Program-made: the position numbers and the translations under genes
Notes under the pieces: model-generated
Seen by the model: the letters and a program-made list of their open reading frames with translations, nothing else
Databases searched by the model: none
What the model was told of the DNA's origin: nothing
Assembly: GCF_000004075.3 (NCBI RefSeq)
Contig: NC_026659.2
Coordinates: forward strand, 3,038,001 to 3,102,000
DNA from: Cucumis sativus
Taxonomy: Eukaryota; Streptophyta; Magnoliopsida; Cucurbitales; Cucurbitaceae
Length of the DNA stretch: 64,000 nucleotides
Reading direction: 5' to 3'
Shown: positions 1-11,735 of the stretch, one piece after another
Layout of the letters: every line of letters starts with the position of its first letter
How positions within the stretch are numbered: the stretch's first letter is position 1

Positions 1-453
1 AGAAATATAGAGAATCAAAAGTCATAGCCAAGAAGATAAAAAGTAGTTGTCAAAAGGATGATAATTGAGAGAAATATAAAAGAAAGCAGTAGGCCTGACC
101 TTAGGAAGAAATATATGCTACAACAAAAATATATTACGTAATACTGTTAAGGAAGGTGACTAAAAAGTGTTTTTTATAAAATCAACTTCTATTGAGAAAA
201 AATGAAAAAATATAAGAGCATACAAAAAACAAGCCCACAAAAATACCCCTTGAAAATAGGGTTTCCAACTCGTAAGATGATTAAATGATGTTTTTGAAAC
301 AGCTACCAAGAGGATGATACATCCTCACAAACTATTCTTCTCTACCTTTGCTCCTCTCTTGTTTCATCTAGCTCTCAATATAGTATAATGAATATATTAC
401 CAGATCGTGTCACAGAAAAAATGAGAAATGATATATGAGCAGAATAAACTTAC
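1..453 (-). other. Intron of TPP2 (continues past window edge)
   Basis: No coding similarity is visible here. The exon-14 donor (GTAAGT on the minus strand) lies immediately left of base 454, and the next TPP2 exon must be outside the window. Confidence 0.7.
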
Positions 454-3400
454 ATAATTTTCCAGATTGATTAATCTTCACTTTATACCAAACACAAGGA
501 ACATTCTGGGACTGCCTAATATATTCATATGCCCTGAAAAATTGTAAATAATATATCAACTATAAATAGTGTTCTTCTCTTTATTTCTAGCAAATTAGAT
601 GGCTGAGCTAGGGCACAAAATCTAACTTGTCAACTTGCATGAGCCCCTGTCCAGTGGATAATTTATCTTCTGGTAAGCAACCCACCGGAATGGTTGTATT
701 CTCAAGAGCCTTCCTCACAAGATACGGGCTCACAGTAATGTTCTCAGCCTGCATGGACGACATTACTCAGTTATAAAGAAATAAATTTTGCCAAACATAA
801 CAATTAAAAGATTGTTCACTATAATTTGCAAGGAAAGACCTTCATTGCACTAATGAGTAATGCAATGCCCCCACAGGCAGATGGAGATGCCATAGAGGTC
901 CCATTCATAAGCATTCGTCTTTGTAGGGTCCATGTAGGAACGGGAGCAACAGCAGCACCAGGAGCACTTATACAAACACCAAGATCTCCATCTGCCGTTG
1001 GTCCACGACTTGACCTACATCCCACATTTGCCAGTTATGAATGAATCAAATACTGTTGAAGAGTAAAAAGTCCCCTGGTCAAGGAGTGCAACTCGTTCAA
1101 TTTTCAAAACACTATGTTCAAGAATATGGTTCAAATATAACAAATTATCCAGGTTATAGACATTAAAGTTTTGAATTTAAATTAAAATACTATATATACA
1201 ACAAAAGTAACATCTCAAAAAAAAAAAATCTAACTAAATAATCCACATGGCCCCACAAAAATCACAGCCACACACACCCAAAAGAAAAGATTAAAGCACA
1301 CCTTCCCTTATTCCTCAAATATTACTTTATTGGCACCCCTTTTCTCCCTTTCCTACATGTATAAAGCTTGGTGACTAGAAGTCCATAAACCCAGTTTTCC
1401 TTAGAAATATTGTTCAAATATACATTTTAAAGATTAATCTTTCAGATCCCATGTTTTATAGTCCATAAGCTAGATGTCAAGTTAAAAATCAGAGTGAAAA
1501 CTACCAAGTATATTCAAGCCCTTCACTGGGAGCTTCAACCACACAATGAGCACCAGCAGCCATCGACGGAGAGACATAGGCACCAACTCCTATAATACTT
1601 GAACTTGTACCACCAGGAGCACCAACAGTATTCAAAGCTGGCCCACTATTACCAGCACTGCTCACAAATATTAACCGGTACTTGTTTACCGCCTGCCATT
1701 AAGAATTAAAAAGATCTATAATGATTAAAATAGCATAAAACTGAAATGAGAGAACTGAAGTTATAATTGTATATTCAAAAAATCAGATGACTCATCAGCT
1801 TCAATCACTATGTTCAAAATAGTCACCTCATTAACAAGGTCAACAAAGCGACCATAGTCCGGAAGTAATGTTGGCTCACCATAACTCATATTTATGAGAT
1901 CACATTTATGCTGCAAAAATATGAATATTGGACATAATTAGAAAGATTAACTCAAACAAGAAGCTTGTCCTTCACAAATAAACAAATATTTCAGCATGGA
2001 GAGAAAGATTCTGAAGTTAACTCTATAAGAATGATAATGAAAAGAGAATTGTTATTGTAAACCAAAGCCACCTCCACAGCCGCTATCAATGCTCGAGTCA
2101 GCCCAGTTCCAGTCTCCATTGACCCTAAACGCGTGTCTCCAATCTTACAAGATATCAGTTGTGCACCAGGAGCAACTCCGTTCAACAAGGGTTCCTAACA
2201 ATAATCATAAGTTCAAATCAAAACATGTTTTTAAAAAACAAAACAAACAAAACCATGCATGTCCTTCTCAAACTTTTTCTTTTTCAAAGATTGAGATTTT
2301 ATTGCACCTTTGGATGGAAAGCAGTAGCAATACCAGCAACATGAGTACCATGAGGAGAGCAATCTGTAACTATACTTAAGATATTTCCCTCATCGTACAC
2401 ATTAACGACAAATGTACAAGCATCCAACTTGCTAAACACGCCAAACTTCCTTTCAATCCTGTCAAGAGTCAACCATAATTTAGACTAAAATATTCCAGCT
2501 GCAAAACTGTATCATCCAACAAACTAACCAACAACGGTCAAGGAAAATAGATGCATCTCTTCAAAAGATGAATTGACCACAATATTGCTGAACTTGATTA
2601 AAATTAGTTAATCAATTGAGGGGTTTTTTTCAAGACTAATAAAAAAATACAAACTATTTAAAATCTATGGCAAAAAAACCAATAAAGGATAAAAACTCAT
2701 TACACTTGATTTTGCCATAAAGTGTAAATAGTTTGTGCATTTTGCCATTTTTGACAATTCCCCTTTAACTATTTTATTTATTTATATATATGTCCACAAT
2801 CTTAATTTAAGATACTTCAGGGGGTGCTTTCCCTTTGAATCTAAAACTTACTTATAATTTGTTAGTGGCACAAAATTGGCAAGTTTTCCAGAGGTAGGCT
2901 TGTCCTCGAGGCTTTGTGTATCAAGAGCAACTCTCCATACTTCTCCATCGTGCCAAACAACAGCATCAATGACTGGCCCCTTGTCATCATAGCACTAACA
3001 CATAACAGAACACGTCTACAAAGATAAGATACTGATTTTGGTTCACAACAATCATAAATTCCTGATTAAGCAGTGGTTAAACAAAATTGCTATATAACAT
3101 TACAGCAATTTTTCTCTGTAGTGTTGTATCCTTTACATACAATGGTGATTTATCAACATATTCTCATTTAAGTTGTATTTCTTTTATCAATATATTCTGA
3201 TTTAAGTTGTAGGTCTTTTACTTACATTATGTTGTATTTGTAACTATTCATTAGCTATTACTTCTTATCAAAAGAAAAATATCATTAGCTATTATTTACA
3301 TAATATTTTTTATCTGAGCTAAGCTAAATTTTCTATATATGTGTGTGCATGTATGTATGTATATACCTATACACAGATGTAAACCAGACTTGGCCTAATT

Positions 3401-5433
3401 TCCCAAGAAACGACTATATAATATGAAAGTAATGAGTTGATCAGTTCACCAATTTCATGGTTACAAATTTTCGATCACACAAGACAGAAGTTAGGAACAT
3501 TAACACAAATTACCTCAAAAAAATACTTACGTCAGCTTGTTTCTTAAGAATATCAATTCGGTGTTGGAGGTCCTCACGAACTCGTTTCAGATTTGGGTCC
3601 TCCACCTTGGTGTGTTTCTGAAACACGGATGTTATTCAAGAGTACAAACAAAATTGGCAGGCAGTGAAAATGTGCAATTGTGCAATTCTGAGGAGTCAAA
3701 AACAACCTAAAGCATCCTTTCACTTGGAAATATTTCAATGAGTTATACATAAAAATAAATAAGCCACCATGTACATAAAATAAACTTAAGAACGAGCTTG
3801 TTGATCATGTGCATTAAGCATGAGCTTGTTTTTAAAAATATCGTGGTGAACTTTGGCAGCAAGAAAAATTCTTTTAAAAGGTTAAAAGAAAACAAAAAAC
3901 ATAAAACGAATGAAAACAACAGACGGAAAATAAAGTAACAAGCACATAAAAGTAAATATTTAATAGGTAACAATTTCATCAAATGATTAAATGATGAGCA
4001 TAAATGTTTGAAATTAAATGACTGTTTGGGGTGCAGAACTTTAGTAGCTCTAGTAATGCTAGTACAAGCACTACCATTTTTTAGCTTCGCAGCTTCATAC
4101 AAATATTTAATGGAAGTTAACATAAGATGGTGAAAATTAGCAAACGGTATAGTCAACAACCTGATCAAAGTCATCAAGAACCTTAACAGCCTTGGCAATC
4201 TCCTCCTGGTTCTTTTCATCCCAATCCTTCTTTCTCTCTTTCTGTTGAGTAGAATAATGTACAAATTTAGTGTGAACTAATTATGTCATGTGTTTAACTC
4301 AAAAACAAGCAAAACTAATATTCTTACCTTCAAACGAGAAGTCAATGTGTCTGTAAATAACTCATAAACAAATTTATACCCCACATGCCACTCACCAGAA
4401 GGGTTCTTCCACGAAGAATTGACAACCAAAGAAGCCCCTAACCAGAGTGAAATGAAAACATTACCGAACAAGTTTGATCACGAGAGACAGAGAATGAAAA
4501 AGGAAGGAGGAAAGAAGGAAATATGCTCCATCCACCTTCCAGTTCCAAGAAGTTAAATAGTTGAACATCTAAAGTAACAGTTGACTATTTGGGAAAAGAA
4601 AGAAGGAGAACAATAATAAAAACCATCGGCTGATAAGCAAAATTATTAGCATGAGAACCTGAAGCTCCAATAATGCAACCATCTTCATCAGCCTTCACCA
4701 CCTTCGAAATATCAACATCGCCGCTCCCCGTACTGACATTATTGCATTACAAATTAATATAAACAAACTCAACCAATAAGAATTAAGGATATGCAATCCT
4801 AATCCCTTCATACCAATCAAGAATATCCAATATCTTAGGCTTTCCATCTGATGTCACTTGCAATCCCGCAGCAGCAGGGTCAACACCACTATCTGAAAAG
4901 AAACATCAGTAAACTAATACTAAATTACCTAAACAAATGTTACTTAAACAACAAAATGATGCTAGAAAGAAAACAAAACAAAAAGAGAGAAGGAGAGAGA
5001 GATAATCGCAAATCCAACGCGTAAAAACAAATCAAGCCAGATCATCTATTTCTCCTCATCGTCATAAACACAAGCCAACAAACAATGACAACATACCAAA
5101 AATCGCAATAAGAACACCACGGCCATCGAACTCAGGATTAGCCTCAATGAAGCGATCAGCAGCAATTTCTTTCTTAGGCATTAAAGAGGCTAAGAAGGAG
5201 GATTCAGTGAGACTGAAGCCGGAGAAAGCACCACCACCATTAACGAGGCCGTCGCCACCGCCAGCAGAAGGCATTGCCTGAAAACAAAATCGTTTTCGAA
5301 GAACAGAGGTGTGGACTAATGAGGTAAGAAATGGAATGGAAGGAGCAGTGGGAGAAGGAAGTGAAAGAGAAGAGAAGGGGAAGAGCAGGGAGGGCAGAAT
5401 GGGGAATTGAAGTAAAAGCGGTGCATTTTGCAT
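454..5433 (-). CDS. TPP2: Tripeptidyl peptidase II, 5' half (partial, runs off left edge)
   Basis: Giant subtilisin-type serine exopeptidase that removes tripeptides from oligopeptides downstream of the proteasome. Fourteen exons can be joined in one frame (high to low): 5433-5097, 4892-4814, 4732-4659, 4437-4328, 4241-4161, 3617-3531, 2994-2852, 2458-2308, 2194-2072, 1910-1827, 1692-1505, 1014-840, 748-627, 533-454. About 611 codons are visible; the family has roughly 1,300, so the C-terminal half lies left of the window. The catalytic triad is complete: Asp in IFDSGVDP across the exon 1/2 junction (about residue 113), His in [11 protein letters not shown] (about 340), Ser in [10 protein letters not shown] (about 526). 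An inner Met at 5274 (MPSAGGG) would give the short cytosolic form. The Met at 5433 adds 53 residues rich in Ser, Leu and Pro that resemble an organelle transit peptide. Exon 13 uses a weak donor (GTTAGA). Identity is very secure; the start choice is not. Confidence 0.93.
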
Positions 5434-5577
5434 GAGAATGGAAGGGTGTTTTAGTAAATTGAATGGTGGTTAAGGTACGGCGGTGGAGGCGGAGGGGACA
5501 GGTGGTGGAGGCTGAGAGGGTGCGGTGAGGATAATTGAGATTGGAAAGGAGAGCGTGGATTAGGGGAGGTTGGAAAC

Positions 5578-5583
5578 CACGTG
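5578..5583. promoter_or_regulatory. G-box upstream of TPP2
   Basis: A CACGTG palindrome lies about 145 bases upstream of the outer TPP2 Met. G-boxes are bound by plant bZIP and bHLH factors. Its role here is inferred from position only. Confidence 0.4.
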
Positions 5584-6094
5584 CGCCCAAAATTATAATA
5601 ATTTTGTTTGTTCAGTTTTTATTGGTTTTGTCGTCGGCGATTCATTAAAAAAATATCTATCTTTTATTTTTTTTTTATTTTTAGGGTTGAAATTGAAATA
5701 ACTTTTGAGTTCTTTGTTGACAAAATATCTCTTTCCGCTTTTTCTTCTTTTTTTTTATTTTCTTTTTCTTATTCTTTGACTAACTACAATTGTGTTATAA
5801 TAAAGTCTGCTTTTGCACTGCATTCATAAGTGTAATTATTTTGAACTACACATCTTAGACAACATTATAGATATAAGTTTTTGGAAAATTTTGAAATAAT
5901 TTCTTCGACTTTTAACCACCTGAACTTTTTAAAAAGTACATGATTAACATTTTAACTTGCCATATTTGTTTGAACCAATAATCTATCTTTCTTCATATAC
6001 CCAACAATTGACATAATTTTTCATCTATTTTGTTACTTTCTTTTGACAAATACACCCAAAATTGATATTTATTTTTCAACCATTTTATTACCTT

Positions 6095-6174
6095 TTTTAA
6101 CAAATTAAAGGGAGAAGATTTAAACTCCAAAACATTTTAACAAATTAAATGGGAGAAGATTTAAACTCCAAACC
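6095..6174. repeat. Tandem duplication, two 40-base units
   Basis: Two adjacent near-identical units (6095-6134 and 6135-6174) both begin TTTTAACAAATTAAA and contain GGAGAAGATTTAAACTCCA. They differ by about one substitution and a shifted base, so the duplication is recent. Confidence 0.85.
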
Positions 6175-6871
6175 TAATGACTCATCTATTTTATTCTTGA
6201 TATTTTAGAAGTATTTTCAATATCTAAATAAAATTCAAAAGACTTTGTTTTTCTTTTTCTGGAAAAAAGCTTACAATTTATAATTAAAAAGAAAAGGTAT
6301 AGGTAAAATATATGATATAAATGAAACAACAAAAATTCTAAACATGTTAGTCTTTATCAATTGCTATCTATCAAATACTTTCTGTTTATAAATGCTTTGA
6401 TTCACTTTACTATTTCAAAATAACTTCTAACTCCAACAAAATCACTTTCAAATATGCTTCTATTATTATCAAAAGTTTTAAATACGAATGTTGACAAAAT
6501 GTTCCAACCCTATGAATGAACATATCTAGAAAGATTTTGTTATGTAAGTATATAAAGTTCATAAAAATACTTAAAATTCTCAAATATTTTAAAACCCAAT
6601 ATAGAATAAACTGATGAATCAAGGGGAAGACATAAACCACAAACTCAAAAAATGACACGACTGGCTAATTAATTCATCAAACCACAATGCATCATTGAAA
6701 CAAACGGAGCCATAACAAAATTGGGTGTTAGTAAAACAAGTTCAAAGATCACAAAACTGAAATTGATTATAAGCTCCAGCTCGGTCTCAGTCTCTGACAA
6801 ATTGAAACCTAAAACAAACAAAAATGAGTAGCCACAGTGCAAGACTTTGAATGAATGAGCAAGTGTAGATC

Positions 6872-8029
6872 TCACTTCTTCTTCTCAGCACCTCCACCGG
6901 CCCTGAAAATACAATATATCCAGTCATGAAATGAGAATGTACCTTTCCTGGCAAATTTCAACCCACATCTTAAAAATGATTGATAAAAATACAAGAAACA
7001 GATGCGACGAACACATTCATCATTTTATAAGAGTACTAAGAACATCGACACAACAAGAATACGTCAACTGGTGATGTACATTTTGCTAAAGATGTACATT
7101 ATTTTTATACAAGAAAATTCAGAGTCAGAAGGTTTGAGAATTTACATTCTTTAAAAAATGTGTCTGGTGATTTTTGTTCTCAAATTATATTCAAAGTCAA
7201 GCTAAATTTAACAAATGTTCGGCCAACGTTAACTCCAAAGTTTGAAACTGGCGTCTAATACATCATTGTAATTAGTGTCCATCAAGCGTTGGATATACAT
7301 CCATTGTACTAACTAGTGTCCATCAGAGCGTTGGACACCAACACATTAGCCAAACTAATGTGCCTAGGATTCTTTTGAAAGGAGCAGATCTAAATATAAT
7401 ATTAGAACTTTCCACATAAACAAACCATGACTTAGGCCGTAAGTTTAAATATAAAAGCAGCAGACAGTCCTTCTACGAAGGAAGAAGGATTACCTCATCT
7501 TTCTTAGAACACTGGACATTTCCTCTCTCTTCTTCTTCGCTCTCTTGTGGGTTCCAAGCTTTCTTTTGGCTACCTTCAGAGCACGCTTGTCCTTTCCAAC
7601 TTTTAGAAGCTCAGTGATTCTCTTCTCATATGGGGCAAAACCAGCAACTTCCCGGATCAAACTCCGGACAAAGAGGACTCTTTTACTTGATTTCTACATT
7701 GATTTGTATGAAAACAGAAACTTGAGAACACAATCTTAAATTTTGTATGCTCGTATATGAAGAATCTAACAAGACTTTTTCAGCAACATATTAAAAGTAA
7801 GTAACCATAGTTCAGAAATTGTCCAATAAAATAAAATAACCTAAACTCGTTCCTTAATCTCCTAAACAGCTAACTAACACCATCAAAGAAAATTTTAAAA
7901 CATCTAGTTTCATGTCGATTGACTTACTCCTTTACGATCTGAGGGCCGTGGGGCCAACTCCTTCTTGGTGACAATGTGGCCCTTGTTCAGACCAACAAAA
8001 AGGCCAGTATTCGGCTGTTTCGGAGCCAT
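6872..8029 (-). CDS. RPL36: 60S ribosomal protein eL36
   Basis: Small basic protein of the cytosolic large ribosomal subunit. Three coding exons (8029-7928, 7693-7494, 6902-6872) join into 110 residues, the usual plant eL36 length. It starts [18 protein letters not shown], has the family block [20 protein letters not shown], and ends with a Lys/Arg-rich tail and [10 protein letters not shown] 5'-UTR intron (8033-8433, GTGAGA donor, CAG acceptor) separates a short leader exon from the start-codon exon, which is common in plant ribosomal protein genes. Telobox and site II motifs sit just upstream of the leader. Confidence 0.95.
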
Positions 8030-8467
8030 TACCTGTTTCAATAAAACCCAATTAGTCACTCCATCAAAAATAAGTTCAACTGCAAAACCCTAATTCTGCA
8101 AAGACGAAAATAAATCTCCTAACGTTTACTCTGTCTAACTAAAACTGGGTCTCTAAATCAAGCATTATCCAAGCAAATTTCCAGCCAAATCCGAACTTAT
8201 TTCACCAAGCACAATCAAAGTACAGCTGCAGACATAAAATTCCCGAGTAGAATAAAAAAAATCCCAGAATGCACAACGGTCCACAATCATTCAATTGTTT
8301 CAAACAAACTAACCTAAAAAATCCCTTTCTGTATCACTGAAACCATTAACAGAGGTGAACTTACCAATGAACAACGATTGCAAAATTGATAACTAACCAA
8401 AGAACAACGACTCTAAAAGCAACGGATTCTCACCTGTTTCGATGAATCTGACGACCGAGTATGAAAA

Positions 8468-8542
8468 TTTAGGGTTTGGGATTTAGAGGAGAATTTATAT
8501 GATGCCAATAATTGTTTAATGGGCCGAACAACAATTTGGGCT
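8468..8542 (-). promoter_or_regulatory. eL36 promoter: telobox plus two site II elements
   Basis: Read on the minus strand, AAACCCTAAA (8468-8477) is a telobox. TGGGCC (8520-8525) and TGGGCT (8537-8542) are TGGGCY site II elements. This pairing is the known signature of plant ribosomal-protein promoters, where TCP and telobox-binding factors couple translation genes to cell proliferation. Confidence 0.7.
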
Positions 8543-9845
8543 GAATTGCGTGCGAAATTCTCTTTCTTATATAAAATAATAATAATAATCGTTATTATTA
8601 ATTAATTAATTAAGGGTTAAAATACCATTTACTTTCTCTTATTTTGAAATTCTCTCTATTTTTATTAAATCTTAAATCTTAAATTTAGTCTCTTAATTTT
8701 TACATTAAGAACTAAATTTAAGATTTAAGATTTATTAAAAGTTTTATAGATTAAAATTAAACATTTGAAAATAAAGAAAAACGATTACTGAACAAACTGT
8801 AAAAGTTTATAGACAGAAAAAAAAATTAATTGATTTTAAAAAAAATGAAAACCATTGGTTTTTCTGTATTTTTCTTTCTTTTTAATTTTTCTATTTTCCC
8901 CTTTTTCTTTTGCATTTCTCATTTTTTTCTTTCATTTTTCTTGTCATTCTCTTCTTCTTCTTGTGTTTTTCTCTTCTTTTTTTTTCCTGCATTATTCTTC
9001 GTTATTTTTTCTTCCTACTATGAGTTTTTCCTCTGCCCTCTTATTTTACCTAAGGTCCAAGATCGAGAAGCTAAAACAAGACATCGAGAAGTTAAAACAA
9101 GAATAAAAAAGCAAGGTCTAGAAGTATGAACGAGAATTGAGAAACGATGTCGAGATTTTACAGAATTGAATAAAAGTTTGATGAACGGACAAGTTGAAGG
9201 AGTGAGAAGCAAGATCCACCGAGCAAGAGAAGATATTGAAAAGCGAGAAGCAATATTGAGAATCAAGATTAAGTTCACTCTTGGTCCACTCGTGGGTTGA
9301 ATCAAATATTTTATATCGTGCATACCTTTGCAAAATGCCAAATTTTAATCAATTTCAACTAGTGAGTCAAATACAATAACATTGTCTTTTCTCGATCTTG
9401 TTTAGTTTTCAAATACAATTAAAAATATATTCCACAAACATTTGGGTGAGTAAGAAACTTAATTTAATAAGCAACACTGTACTAATAAAATAACACACAA
9501 TGTTAATTTATTTTTCTTTCTTAGTAACTAGACGGAGACGTATGTAAGTTTCTTTCTTTCTTCCATCTATTTTTGTTCGTTACATTTTTCGTTAATTATT
9601 TCCAATAACAAAAAATGCCCCCACTCGCTTAAAAAATGAAAAAGAACTAAAACATCCTTCATTGATAAGATAGCCAACACCAACATAATTCATTTGATAA
9701 CTGACATGTGTACAGTCTTCTCTTTGAGTTAATAGCTACTTCAAGTCTTAACTTGAATTTATTATACTAATAAAATGATCATTAACAAGATAACTAATAT
9801 GATGTTGTTTCATTTTTAGGAAGATAGCTCGTTGATTTTTGTGTA
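8480..9845. other. Intergenic between eL36 and the defensin-like gene
   Basis: Contains the eL36 promoter, a short trinucleotide hairpin near 8574-8605 (ATA/TTA repeats), the foldback at 8667-8733, a very pyrimidine-rich stretch at 8855-9010 and a purine-rich stretch at 9060-9270. Open frames here are low-complexity Phe/Ser-rich products of the pyrimidine tract and are not supported as genes. Confidence 0.55.
8667..8733. repeat. Perfect inverted repeat (23-base arms, 21-base loop)
   Basis: Arms 8667-8689 and 8711-8733 are exact reverse complements built on AATCTTAAATCTTAAATTTAG, with a 21-base spacer. It may be a foldback MITE remnant; no target-site duplication was confirmed. Confidence 0.8.
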
Positions 9846-10640
9846 TCAACCAGTACAGCAGCAAACAAACTCGTCTGAGCCAGGTCGTTTAGGAATACAG
9901 GATCCGGTTCCTTTATTTTTTTCAACACAATCCATGTAACATGACAAACTCTTATAGGTCTCGGAGCATGGGGAAAGGCAATTCCACAAACCCTGTCCTT
10001 CACCTGCAATGTCATCAACCAAACAATAATTTTGAAAAACAAAGATTAAACTATCATTCATATTCATTTTTAGTTCTAAACTCTTAATAAAGATATTCGT
10101 ATTGATGTTTAGTTCTAAATTCTTAAAATGTTATTTTAATTTGTTTTATTCAGTATAAAAATGATTTTAGAATTATAATAACACAAATTATTTAACTAAG
10201 AGTGGCAATAAAAAAAACGTTCTTCAAATTTGTCCTTCAATAAATGAGTGAGATGAGGTTGATTCTATGGTGTTATACTCGTAGTTAAGACTAAATGAGT
10301 CGCCAATCAACTAATTATTGTCAAATTAATTCTAAATAATCTTATGTGTTCTAAAATTCAATTTCGATGTATTACAAATATCAATAGAAAAGTGATTTTG
10401 GAAATGAGAAAAAGTATAAAAAATTACTTCCAAACACACTTTTAAAACGTTTCAATAGAGTAAAAAAAAGAAACTCAAACCTCCCACTCAAAAATTGGAG
10501 CGTCGATTCTATTTTATATTATCATAATCGTTGTAAACAGAAAAACACAATAAAAATGGATGATACTTACTCGACGTAATAAAACAAGCCAATAAAACAG
10601 TAATTGCAACGAACACTACAAAAAGCTCACGGGTCCTCAT
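9846..10640 (-). CDS. Secreted cysteine-rich defensin-like (DEFL) peptide
   Basis: Two exons (10640-10571 and 10003-9846; GTAAGT donor, TTGCAG acceptor) join into a 75-residue protein. Exon 1 encodes a hydrophobic signal peptide (MRTRELFVVFVAITVLLACF). Exon 2 encodes the mature peptide of about 50 residues with eight cysteines in the pattern C-x3-C-x8-C-x3-C-x9-C-x11-CCC. It has the C-x3-C, G-x-C and C-x-C elements expected of a cysteine-stabilised alpha-beta fold. One intron just after the signal peptide is the usual structure of plant DEFL genes. Likely an apoplastic antimicrobial or signalling peptide; the specific role is unknown. A TATA stretch lies 50-65 bases upstream. Exon 1 alone is too short to appear as a sizeable open frame, so such genes are easily missed. 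Confidence 0.82.
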
Positions 10641-10691
10641 ATTTCACTCCTTAATATTTGTAAGGGCAGTATTTTTGAGATCAATTATTGG

Positions 10692-10705
10692 CATATATAT
10701 ATATA
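10692..10705 (-). promoter_or_regulatory. TATA box of the defensin-like gene
   Basis: An uninterrupted TATATA run, 52-65 bases upstream of the start codon on the minus strand. It implies a transcription start about 25 bases before the ATG and a very short leader. Confidence 0.5.
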
Positions 10706-11459
10706 GTGAGGAATTGGTCACACTCATTATTATTATTGTTTTTATATACAAATAACAACCAATCACTACAAAACAACATCAATATGAGTATTAATGTTAA
10801 ATGTTATTCAGTTACATATTGACAAATAACAAATGTAGAAAGTTTTTCAATGCATTAAGTCATTTCCAAGACTGAACTGATACATTTTTTTCAAATAAGT
10901 AAACTGATACATAGTTAAGAACAGAACATTCGATTATATTCCATATATATCTAATAACAATGATGGTGATTTAATAAAAGAAAAACAAAAATTCATACTT
11001 AATGGTCAACAAATTTTGTTCTCTCTTTTTCTTTTAAAAGAATGTAATAATTAACACTTTTGTTATATATATATATATATAAGGTTTTTATTTAATTATC
11101 GATTGATGATAAAATTTGATAACCTATTATAAATAGTTACTAAGTATAGAGGTAATTAGTTTAAATTAGAAACGTAAACCTTTAGATCCTTAGGTTGGTG
11201 TCTATTTAATTTTTTAACTTTAGAAGATGGTTAATTAGTTTTGTACTTTAAAAAATATATCTTTACAAACTAATAAATTTATTATACAAATCTCAAACTC
11301 TCACTTTACAAGTTTAAATATTTCATACGGGAGTACTTGGTACATGGTTTTGAAATTAGGTTTAGGCATTTGAAGTAAAACCTATGTTTGGATACCGAGG
11401 TTTAAAAAAAATTGAATGTTTGAAGTTTAAGAAAAAATCCATTCATTTTATACCTCTTA

Positions 11460-11735
11460 TCAATGGTCGTCAGCAATTATTGACAACAAACATTGGTTGA
11501 CTTCATGATCAATCAACTTCACAGTTGATGACCGATCGCCGATCGTTTGGACCATGACGATCAACCACCAATCGTCTTGACCTTCCATGACTGATCATCT
11601 TGTCTATTGGTGACTAATAACATTTACCTTCACTTGATCATTGACCGCCAACCATTGTGATCGTTAATGATTGGTCATTGTGTCTATTAACAAAAGTGAT
11701 GACCAAACACCATGACCTTGAGGACCAAAAACTAT
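11460..11735. repeat. Degenerate tandem repeat rich in GATCA / TTGACC words
   Basis: Words such as GACGATCAACCACCAATCGT, GACTGATCATCTTG, TTGATCATTGACCGCCAACC and TGATCGTTAATGATTGGTCA recur in both orientations over about 270 bases. The block is clearly less AT-rich than its surroundings. It looks like an old minisatellite or a decayed element; no family was recognised. Confidence 0.5.

Larger units (their letters stand above)
5434..6871. other. Intergenic: TPP2 promoter / eL36 downstream region
   Basis: AT-rich sequence between the 5' end of TPP2 and the 3' end of the eL36 gene. It holds a pyrimidine-rich stretch (5640-5780), the TPP2 G-box and a 40-base tandem duplication at 6095-6174. The short open frames here have no recognisable domain and read like chance frames in AT-rich DNA. 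Confidence 0.6.

Noticed and set aside
3743-4264. 173-residue minus-strand frame overlapping TPP2.
   Set aside because: Only 4161-4241 is coding (TPP2 exon 5). The rest is intron read-through.
8830-9129. Phe/Ser-rich frames resembling a small membrane protein.
   Set aside because: They come from a long pyrimidine tract. There is no conserved motif and no good start or splice context.
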